A stretch of DNA of 64,000 nt from Bacteroidota bacterium (lineage in GTDB: Bacteria; Bacteroidota; Bacteroidia; B-17B0; Aurantibacillaceae). Made by a program: the position numbers and the translations under genes. Each line of letters starts with the position of its first letter. Within the stretch, counting starts at the first letter, position 1. Below the pieces are notes generated by a model. The model had not been told where the DNA came from and did not search any database. It was given only the letters and a program-made list of their open reading frames with translations. The stretch is from positions 79,402 through 143,401 of the forward strand of contig JAHBTI010000005.1 of assembly GCA_019638705.1 (NCBI GenBank), written 5' to 3'. Below, one piece after another: positions 33,909 to 40,125 of this stretch.

Positions 33909-33923
33909 ATTATTTATTTGTTT

Positions 33924-34409
33924 TTATTGATTAATAAAATTGTTTACATAGTTATTAAGCTCGGCAAAATTTTCAAAATCGCGTTCGGCAAAAAGTTTTT
34001 TATTGCCATGTACGAGCCATGTAGCAGGAATAGAGCCCGACCAATCTTTATCTACTTTTGGAAGCCAATCGTTGTAATTTTTATCTGCTAAAAAAACAAC
34101 TTCTGATTTTATATTTTTCTTTTCTAAAAACGGCAGCAGCTTGGTTTCAAACTGGTCTTTAAAATCAAGGCTTACCAAAATTACTTTCACGTTTTTATTT
34201 TCGGCGTTCAGTTTTTCAAAATGCGGCAATTCTTTCACACAAGGCGCGCACCAGGTAGCCCAAAAGTTAATGACGTAAATAGTGTTTTCGTTGGTGATGA
34301 TTGATTTTTCCAAATCCTCGTATTTGTCAAACGAAGCAATTTTTTGAGCGTTTAAATTTGCGCAGAACAAAGAAAAAAACAATGCCAATATAAAACGTTG
34401 TGAACTCAT
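33924..34409 (-). CDS. TlpA-like periplasmic thioredoxin
   Basis: A 161-residue protein with signal peptide MSSQRFILALFFSLFCANLN and a single thioredoxin domain. The active site is NFWATWCAPCVKELPHFEKL (CAPC, residues about 53-56). NKNVKVILVSLDFKDQFETK and GSIPATWLVHGNKKLFAERD carry the cis-Pro. Such proteins reduce or form disulfides in the periplasm, for example in cytochrome maturation. It starts the operon with the CNHC redoxin gene 15 bp downstream. Confidence 0.92.
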   Translation of the reverse strand: MSSQRFILALFFSLFCANLNAQKIASFDKYEDLEKSIITNENTIYVINFWATWCAPCVKELPHFEKLNAENKNVKVILVSLDFKDQFETKLLPFLEKKNIKSEVVFLADKNYNDWLPKVDKDWSGSIPATWLVHGNKKLFAERDFENFAELNNYVNNFINQ

Positions 34410-34421
34410 TGTGTTTGATTA

Positions 34422-34481
34422 ACAGCCACGAATGTACAAATCCACACGAACAAGATGTGATTGTGTTAAATTAATTAGTGT
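34422..34481. repeat. Degenerate family D-like repeat
   Basis: The words gccacgaatgtacaaatcca and ttaattagtgttttttggc resemble the two arms of family D but are too diverged to be sure. It lies in the divergent gap between the TlpA-like gene and the propeller lipoprotein gene. The rest of that gap (34482-34605) holds a possible TATCTTCG -7 box and nothing else that I recognise. Confidence 0.4.
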
Positions 34482-34605
34482 TTTTTGGCAATAGTTTTAA
34501 TTTCGCTTTTGTATATCTTCGGGAGTTAGCTGCAACCATTGACTACAGCATACAACTTCGAAACAATCCTAAAAATATTAACAGTAATTAAAGCAACAAA
34601 TAAAA

Positions 34606-35697
34606 ATGACAAAATTCAAAAACCCAATCTTCTCTTTATTGTTGGTATCAATATTTTTTACTTCATGTAACGGACAAACCGAAACAGAACAACTAAATGA
34701 AACTGTTGTCGAACAACAATCATTTACAAGCAAAAACACAAAACTGACAAAAACCCAAGGCACAACCGAACATCAAAACGTACATTGTATTATTCAGGAC
34801 AAAGACGGTAATCTTTGGTTTGGAACAACAGGTGAAGGCGTTTATCGATATGACGGAAAAAAATTTACGCAATTTACAATACAAGATGGTTTAAGTAATA
34901 ATAAAGTTTGGTCAATTTTAGAAGATAAATCCGGCAATATTTGGTTTGGAACTGACGATGGCGTTAGCAGGTACGATGGAAAAACGATTTCAAAAATTCC
35001 GTTTACTCTGTCCAGCCCAATTGGTTTCGGTACAGCAGCACCACAATCAGGCATAAATTCAGTATGGAGTATGATGCAGGACAAGAATGGAATAATTTGG
35101 TTTGGTACATCACAAGATTTGTATTGTTATGACGGGAAATCGTTTAGTCGTTTTTTAGACAAGAAAAATATTTCAAACAATCAAAATCTTCAGCTTAAAT
35201 GGATACAATGCTTTTTAGAAGATAATGACGGAACAATTTGGATAGGTTCAGGACCAATCGCTGGGGAAGGCGTTATTCGTTTTGATGGAAAATCCATTAC
35301 AAGTTCTAAACCGAACGGTGACGGTTGGATTAGGTATATGGTAAAAGATAAAAGCGGACATATTTGGTTCAGTGGGCGACACAACGGAGTGTTCCGTTAC
35401 GATGGTCAAACATTTGAAAAATTTACAGAAAAAGAAAACATTGGTTCAGCTATTTTTAAAGACAAAATTGGACATATTTGGTTTGATGGCGGAGAAAGAG
35501 TAAGCTCAATAGAAAGTATAGATGGATTATGGCAATACGATGGAAAAACATTTAAAAACTTTACAACAAAAGACGGTATGGCTAAATATTCAGTTTGGAG
35601 TATGTTTGAAGACAAAAATGGAAACATTTGGATTGGGACAAGAAACTGCGGACTATATCGCTACGATGGGCAAACGTTTGAAATTTTTTCGGAATAA
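34606..35697 (+). CDS. Two-component-regulator-type beta-propeller lipoprotein
   Basis: A 363-residue lipoprotein with signal MTKFKNPIFSLLLVSIFFTS and lipidated Cys21 in FTSCNG. It has seven Reg_prop (ligand-sensing propeller) blades, each with a word like DGNLWFGTTGEGVYRYDGKK, SGNIWFGTDDGVSRYDGKTI or NGNIWIGTRNCGLYRYDGQT. Such propellers are the sensor half of hybrid two-component systems in Bacteroidota, but here no histidine kinase follows. It is a stand-alone binding protein of unknown ligand. It lies between a decayed and an intact copy of tag. Confidence 0.88.
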   Translation: MTKFKNPIFSLLLVSIFFTSCNGQTETEQLNETVVEQQSFTSKNTKLTKTQGTTEHQNVHCIIQDKDGNLWFGTTGEGVYRYDGKKFTQFTIQDGLSNNKVWSILEDKSGNIWFGTDDGVSRYDGKTISKIPFTLSSPIGFGTAAPQSGINSVWSMMQDKNGIIWFGTSQDLYCYDGKSFSRFLDKKNISNNQNLQLKWIQCFLEDNDGTIWIGSGPIAGEGVIRFDGKSITSSKPNGDGWIRYMVKDKSGHIWFSGRHNGVFRYDGQTFEKFTEKENIGSAIFKDKIGHIWFDGGERVSSIESIDGLWQYDGKTFKNFTTKDGMAKYSVWSMFEDKNGNIWIGTRNCGLYRYDGQTFEIFSE

Positions 35698-35791
35698 ACC
35701 AAAACGGCTTGAAAGTATGGCAGCAGCTAAGAGCCCTTATCCATTTTCATTCAATGCTTCCCGCAAAATTTTATACGATTTCAATAAAAAA

Positions 35792-36340
35792 TTATTTCTT
35801 CGCCCACATTGGTTTTGCTTTCATAATTTTTTTATAAACGCTGCAATCTTCGCTGTGTGCGCCACGCAAGTAACCAATACTCATTAAGAATTCGTTTACA
35901 ATTTCACCGCCTGTAAACTTGAACGTTTTTTTAAACAGTTTCACCCATTCTTCTTTTGTTTTGGGATGGTGGTGTTCTAACCATTTTTCAAACGAGCCAA
36001 ATTGTTTTTGAAGTTGTAAAATTGTTTTTGCGTTTTCAATGGCGGCGTTTACTTTTAGTTTGTTGCGGATAATGCCTGCATCGTTTAATAAACGTTCACG
36101 GTCTTTTTGGGTATAAGCCGCTATTTTTTTAATGCTGAAATTGCTGTATGCTTTTCTGAACGCCTGTTCTTTCTTCAAAATTGTTTCCCAACTCAAACCT
36201 GCCTGATTTATTTCCATAATCAAACGCCCGAACAATTCATCGTTGTTATGAATGGGAAACCCGTAATGCTTGTCGTGATAATTTTTGTGTAAGGCTTTTC
36301 TTTCACCTTGCATGGTTTTTATGGCAGCGCAATAAGACAT
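35792..36340 (-). CDS. tag: DNA-3-methyladenine glycosylase I
   Basis: TagA removes 3-methyladenine from alkylated DNA, leaving an abasic site for base-excision repair. The 182-residue protein starts MSYCAAIKTMQGERKALHKN, with YHDKHYGFPIHNNDELFGRL and LIMEINQAGLSWETILKKEQ. The C-terminal half has QFGSFEKWLEHHHPKTKEEW and EIVNEFLMSIGYLRGAHSED, with the zinc-binding Cys and His residues in place. A decayed partial copy is at 33087-33316, giving a direct repeat around three other genes. It converges on the propeller gene. Confidence 0.95.
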   Translation of the reverse strand: MSYCAAIKTMQGERKALHKNYHDKHYGFPIHNNDELFGRLIMEINQAGLSWETILKKEQAFRKAYSNFSIKKIAAYTQKDRERLLNDAGIIRNKLKVNAAIENAKTILQLQKQFGSFEKWLEHHHPKTKEEWVKLFKKTFKFTGGEIVNEFLMSIGYLRGAHSEDCSVYKKIMKAKPMWAKK

Positions 36341-36474
36341 GTGGGCAAATGTACCTTTAAATATAGTTTTTGCCTACCATTTTTACGGTATGTCCGTTTT
36401 TAACAAATCCTCTAAAACTCTTGTCAATTCAACAAAACGGGAAAATTTTAAAAAAACATACCTTTTTTATGGTA

Positions 36475-36505
36475 TTGCCAAAAAAATACAGATGCTTTAG
36501 TTTTG
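36475..36505 (+). promoter_or_regulatory. Promoter of the HmuY-like/uptake locus, with nearby inverted repeats
   Basis: TTG at 36475-36477 and TAGTTTTG at 36498-36505, 20 bp apart, match the Bacteroidota consensus and end 36 bp before the gene. Just upstream, taccatttttacggta (36375-36390) and ataccttttttatggtat (36459-36476) are short inverted repeats with related GGTAT ends. They could bind a regulator, which is inference. Confidence 0.6.
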
Positions 36506-36541
36506 CCTCGTTATTTAAAACAATTCTAAATTAATAAACAA

Positions 36542-37798
36542 ATGAAGAAACAATTATTCTCTCTCGGCTTGGTGGCAATGGCAGCTATTACAGGCACGGC
36601 GCAAGTTACCGGCACGGTTTCTATGGGCGCAGGTTATGCAAACAACAAATGGTACAGCTTGGCTAACGGCGAAGTGGGCACTCAACCTGCCAACAACTGG
36701 GACATTGCTTTGGCAGCAACCGCCAATCCCTCAAATCCGCTGACTGCAGCAGCTTTAATGAACATTAAAGCGGGTTCGTTGTATGAGGCAGCAGGTATTC
36801 CTGTGTCAAAATTTGACACGCTTTCAACGTTCAACACATCGTGGACAGTAACACCGCTTTACAACAGCGACATCACTTGGTCTGACGGTGCATTTAATCA
36901 GGCAAGCACAGGCGGTTCGGATTACGGTTATGGTTCATATAATATGAGCAGCCACAGTATTGTAGCCAACAAAATTTTTGTAATAAAATATACCAATGGC
37001 GATTTCCGCAAACTGTATATTACACTTAATACTATGGCAGGAACATATACTGTGGTTCACGACAAGTTGGATAACAGCGATACCCATACCTTAACGCCTA
37101 CTATCAGCACTTACAGTACTCAAAACTTTTTATACATCGCACTAAACACCAACAGTGTTATCAGCCGCGAACCTGCAAGTGCCGACTGGGATTTGGTGTT
37201 TACCCAATACACCGATAACGACCTTGAATATACAGTTACAGGTGTGTTGCAGAACGCAGGTGTAAAAGTAGCTCAGGTAAACGGTGTAAGCACGGCAACG
37301 TATGTAAACCATGCCGCACACACAGCCACATCAAACATTAATGTTATTGGTTACGACTGGAAAAACTTAGGGTCAGACTTTGTTACCTGGAACATCACAG
37401 ACAGCATGGTGTATTTTGTACAAGATAAACCCGGCAACATTTGGAAAGTAGTGTTTACAGGCTTTGGCGGAAGTTCTACGGGCAATTTTATTTTGTCTAA
37501 ACAACAATTAACTGCTGTTGGCTTGGCTGATGAACAAAATGTGATAACTAAAATGGCTGTTTATCCAAACCCTGCAAACGGAAACAATGTATCGTTAATT
37601 CTTTCGGCAGAAAAAAATGCAAACGCTTCGGTTTCTGTTATTGATTTGAACGGTAAAGTGGTTTCATCTGAAAATTTTGAAATCAACGCAGGTTTAAACC
37701 AACACGCACTCAACACTAATTTGCTAAATCCGGGTGTTTACTTTATTCGCTTAAATGTAAACGGCGCAACAGCTACACAAAAATTAATAATTCAATAA
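36542..37798 (+). CDS. HmuY-like protein exported by T9SS
   Basis: A 418-residue secreted protein that I read as HmuY-like (heme-binding family) with a T9SS sorting domain. The signal is MKKQLFSLGLVAMAAITGTA. Family signs are QPANNWDIALAATANPSNP, SADWDLVFTQYTDNDLEYTV, VTGVLQNAG and INVIGYDWKNLGSDFVTW. The last pair of motifs also occurs in the HmuY protein at 42437 (QVTGVLGN and DVIGYDWKAFD). It ends MAVYPNPANGNNVSLILSAE to GVYFIRLNVNGATATQKLII, a type A sorting domain. It opens the uptake locus behind a good promoter. Confidence 0.85.
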   Translation: MKKQLFSLGLVAMAAITGTAQVTGTVSMGAGYANNKWYSLANGEVGTQPANNWDIALAATANPSNPLTAAALMNIKAGSLYEAAGIPVSKFDTLSTFNTSWTVTPLYNSDITWSDGAFNQASTGGSDYGYGSYNMSSHSIVANKIFVIKYTNGDFRKLYITLNTMAGTYTVVHDKLDNSDTHTLTPTISTYSTQNFLYIALNTNSVISREPASADWDLVFTQYTDNDLEYTVTGVLQNAGVKVAQVNGVSTATYVNHAAHTATSNINVIGYDWKNLGSDFVTWNITDSMVYFVQDKPGNIWKVVFTGFGGSSTGNFILSKQQLTAVGLADEQNVITKMAVYPNPANGNNVSLILSAEKNANASVSVIDLNGKVVSSENFEINAGLNQHALNTNLLNPGVYFIRLNVNGATATQKLIIQ

Positions 37799-37815
37799 AA
37801 AAATAACAACACTTG

Positions 37816-37857
37816 CTCTAAGCCCCTCTCCTTTGGAGAGGGATTTAGGGTGAGGCT
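37816..37857. repeat. 'CCCCTCTCC' palindrome
   Basis: The core cctctcctttggagagg is a perfect 7-bp stem. It extends to agcccctctcctttggagag and ggatttagggtgaggct. Elements of this kind are common between Bacteroidota genes and could also serve as a processing hairpin between the T9SS HmuY-like and DUF6607 genes. A related C-rich palindrome lies inside the gene at 7543. Confidence 0.75.
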
Positions 37858-37886
37858 AATAAATAACAATCAAAAAATAATACCAC

Positions 37887-38846
37887 ATGACAACAAAAAA
37901 ATCAATCATCATTGCAAGTTTGGCATTAAGCACAACACTTTTTGCACAAACAAAAACAACCACTGCTACTGCTCCCGCAGCAGCAAAACCTGTTTCAAAA
38001 TTAGAACAAGACAAAGCAAGTATTAAAAGTATGTGCGGCGTTTACAAAGTTACGTTTGACTTTGCCGAAACATTTGCACCCGATACGGCTTACAAATATC
38101 ACAAACGCTACCGCGAACACGCCGTTGAATATGTGTTTATAGCAGAAGAAACGCCAAATAAAATTGCTTTGCAGCATTTGTTGGTAGTGCAGGATTCTAT
38201 TGTGATTAAGCACTGGCGACAAGACTGGCTGTTTGAAAACAAAGACGTTTATAATTTTTACAAAGACAACCAGTGGAACAAAACCACGCTTACTGCCACG
38301 CAAGCCAAAGGCACTTGGACACAAAAAGTGTATCAGGTGGACGACAGCCCGCGCTATGAAGGCTACGGCACTTGGGTGCATGTGGACGGAAAACACTATT
38401 GGGAAAGCACCGCCGATGCACCGCTGCCACGCCGCGAATTTACCAAACGCGATGATTACAACGTATTGCGCCGCCACAACCGTATGGAAATTTTTAACGA
38501 CGGCTGGGTATTGGAACAAGACAACGAAAAAATTGTTCGCAGCGAAAGCGGCGATAAATTATTGTGCTGGGAAAAAGGCGTGGAGCGTTTTACCAAAGGC
38601 GATTACAATGTGAAACTTGCCGTAAAATGGTGGGAACAACAAAAACAATACTGGGCTGATGTGCGCACCGTTTGGAGCGATGTGTATGCAAAAACACCTT
38701 CGCTTAAATTGGCAAACCGTGTTGATGACAAGCGTTTGTACGAAAGTTTGTTTGAGCTGGGCGATAAATTAACAGAAGGAAAATATCAGGAAGCAACAGC
38801 AAAACAAGAAATTAAAAAAGTAATTGAAGCGTTTGTAAAAGCGTAA
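37887..38846 (+). CDS. DUF6607 protein
   Basis: A 319-residue secreted protein with signal MTTKKSIIIASLALSTTLFA followed by QTK and an Ala/Thr-rich linker. The body is the DUF6607 pattern: SIKSMCGVYKVTFDFAETFA, HYGxxE-type strand REHAVEYVFIAEETPNKIAL, IKHWRQDWLFENKDVYNFYK, YGTWVHVDGKHYWESTADAP and PLPRREFTKRDDYNVLRRHN. In my knowledge of the phylum these genes sit beside HmuY and TonB receptors, as here. The biochemical role is unknown; iron or heme handling is inferred from the neighbours. Confidence 0.85.
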   Translation: MTTKKSIIIASLALSTTLFAQTKTTTATAPAAAKPVSKLEQDKASIKSMCGVYKVTFDFAETFAPDTAYKYHKRYREHAVEYVFIAEETPNKIALQHLLVVQDSIVIKHWRQDWLFENKDVYNFYKDNQWNKTTLTATQAKGTWTQKVYQVDDSPRYEGYGTWVHVDGKHYWESTADAPLPRREFTKRDDYNVLRRHNRMEIFNDGWVLEQDNEKIVRSESGDKLLCWEKGVERFTKGDYNVKLAVKWWEQQKQYWADVRTVWSDVYAKTPSLKLANRVDDKRLYESLFELGDKLTEGKYQEATAKQEIKKVIEAFVKA

Positions 38847-38853
38847 AAAAATT

Positions 38854-39147
38854 GCCGGAAATACATAACAGCAAAGAAATTTTTCATAGTTTTTTCATTT
38901 TAGTTCAACGTTATTTTTGCTGACTAATTTTGCTTGTTATGTGTTCCGGCATACAATAAAGATGTCTGGCTGCACAGCGGGAAAAAAGAATAGTTCTTAA
39001 TAAGATGTGGTAATTTTTTTCAGAAATGTTTATGCGCCCGTTGTGCGCGCCCGACACTAAAAATAAAAAATATAAAAAAACTAATTAATTAACCGATTAA
39101 CCAACCTGAACCGTAAAAAAATTATGCCGGCAATACATAATAACAAA
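38854..39147. repeat. Compound inverted repeats with a third arm inside the doxX-like gene
   Basis: The arm gccggaaatacataacagca (38854-38875) faces tgcttgttatgtgttccggc (38929-38950). A second, weaker pair is gcacagcggg (38972-38981) with cccgttgtgc (39037-39046). A third copy of the first arm, gccggcaatacataataaca (39126-39147), forms the first codons of the next gene. The arrangement is not typical of a terminator. This describes the whole gap between DUF6607 and the DoxX-like gene; no gene is seen in it. Confidence 0.7.
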
Positions 39148-39606
39148 ATCGTGCTCTTCAGTCATGTGGTAATTTCTATAGCGTTCGGCTTGTTTTTTAT
39201 GTACGCCGGCGTAAAAAAATTTATCCCGAAGCCACCGCCCAAAACCATTGACCACAGCGCGTTTATACAAGCCTTTACCGACAATGTGTTTGATAATCCC
39301 CTCACGTTTAAGCTCGGCGTTAAAGCCCTTAAAGCAAGCGGATTTTTAAAAATGGTAGGCGTGCTGCAAATTCTTTCGGGCTTGCTTATTCTTTTTCCGC
39401 GCACCCGCTTAATAGGGCTTTTAATGTTGCTGCCAATTGTGGTCAATGTGTTTTGTTTCCATTTTTTTATGGACAACAGACCATCGGAAAACATAGAAAC
39501 AGGCTTGCTGCTTGCGGTAAACATTATACTTGTTGCGTTTTATTATCATAAACTCAAAGCCCTGTACATTCGCAATTTGCATGACTTATACATTCATAAA
39601 AACTGA
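39124..39606 (+). CDS. DoxX-like small membrane protein
   Basis: A 160-residue membrane protein of DoxX-like type. It has four likely membrane segments: residues 12-30 (VVISIAFGLFFMYAGVKKF begins it), about 75-93 (MVGVLQILSGLLILFPRTR), 95-115 (LIGLLMLLPIVVNVFCFHFF) and 125-141 (TGLLLAVNIILVAFYYHK). The pattern YAGVKKFIPKPPPK and the GVLQILSGLLI strand fit DoxX/DoxD-type proteins. The first codons (MPAIHNNK) are made by a third copy of the intergenic repeat at 38854. It is followed after 6 bp by a 57-residue ORF, then by DUF6686 and the TonB receptor gene. Confidence 0.78.
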   Translation: MPAIHNNKIVLFSHVVISIAFGLFFMYAGVKKFIPKPPPKTIDHSAFIQAFTDNVFDNPLTFKLGVKALKASGFLKMVGVLQILSGLLILFPRTRLIGLLMLLPIVVNVFCFHFFMDNRPSENIETGLLLAVNIILVAFYYHKLKALYIRNLHDLYIHKN

Positions 39607-39612
39607 CAGAGT

Positions 39613-39786
39613 ATGGCAATAAAAAATTTCAAAAAATCGGAACGCGAAAAAATGTTGGGCATTGTTCAGAAGCGATTGAAGCTGGGAGAGAAAAAAATCA
39701 AACTATTGGTGCAATCTTTTTCCGTAACAGAAGACGAAGGTATGACACGAATTTATTCCGCATTTACGCCCGAAATAGCAAAATAA
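39613..39786 (+). CDS. 57-residue basic protein in the uptake locus
   Basis: A short frame, ATG at 39613 and TAA at 39784-39786. It begins MAIKNFKKSEREKMLGIVQK and continues RLKLGEKKIKLLVQSFSVTE, ending TRIYSAFTPEIAK. The first 35 residues are strongly basic and probably helical. It lies 6 bp after the DoxX-like gene and 3 bp before the DUF6686 gene, all on the plus strand, so it is within a tight operon and is probably translated. No family is recognised. Confidence 0.65.
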   Translation: MAIKNFKKSEREKMLGIVQKRLKLGEKKIKLLVQSFSVTEDEGMTRIYSAFTPEIAK

Positions 39787-39789
39787 AAC

Positions 39790-40125
39790 ATGTGCGATTA
39801 CAGAATATTGGCTCACAACGCTCACGGCTATGTGATTATGTGCAACAGTTGCCGAAGCTATCAGTTGGCGTTTGGCACAACGGCTGCCACCTTTGAACCT
39901 GCGGAGTACAAACGTTTTTGCAAAGAAGTTGAAGAAACCTTGAACGAAGATTTTAACGACGGGTTTGAAGCGCACAAACGCATTTCGTTAGATTTATTTT
40001 GCCGCTGTGTGGTGATGGTGTTAAGCAAAACAGAGCTTGTTACACTTGGCAGTTTATTGCAGGAAGCCGCCATAAACAACGAAATGGAAAATTTATTTGA
40101 AGACCTAAACATATTAAGAGAGTGA
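39790..40125 (+). CDS. DUF6686 small protein
   Basis: A 111-residue protein of the DUF6686 type. It starts MCDYRILAHNAHGYVIMCNS and CRSYQLAFGTTAATFEPAEY. The Cys pair in CNSC (residues 18-21) and Cys2 could bind metal, though this is not established. The rest is helical: FCKEVEETLNEDFNDGFEAH and VVMVLSKTELVTLGSLLQEA. It ends with a 4-bp overlap (GTGA) on the TonB receptor start, so they are translated together. It has no signal peptide and is cytoplasmic. The role in uptake is inferred from position. Confidence 0.75.
   Translation: MCDYRILAHNAHGYVIMCNSCRSYQLAFGTTAATFEPAEYKRFCKEVEETLNEDFNDGFEAHKRISLDLFCRCVVMVLSKTELVTLGSLLQEAAINNEMENLFEDLNILRE

Noticed and set aside
34526..35730. TTAGCTGC and GCAGCTAA flank the propeller gene as inverted ends (34526-34533 and 35723-35730), like a transposon
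   Set aside because: Only 8 bp match over 1.2 kb, with no target duplication or transposase; chance is likely.
39001..39060. An integron attC site (gcgcccgttgtgc)
   Set aside because: No integrase gene is visible and the core does not fit the RYYYAAC/GTTRRRY pair clearly; kept only as part of the compound repeat.
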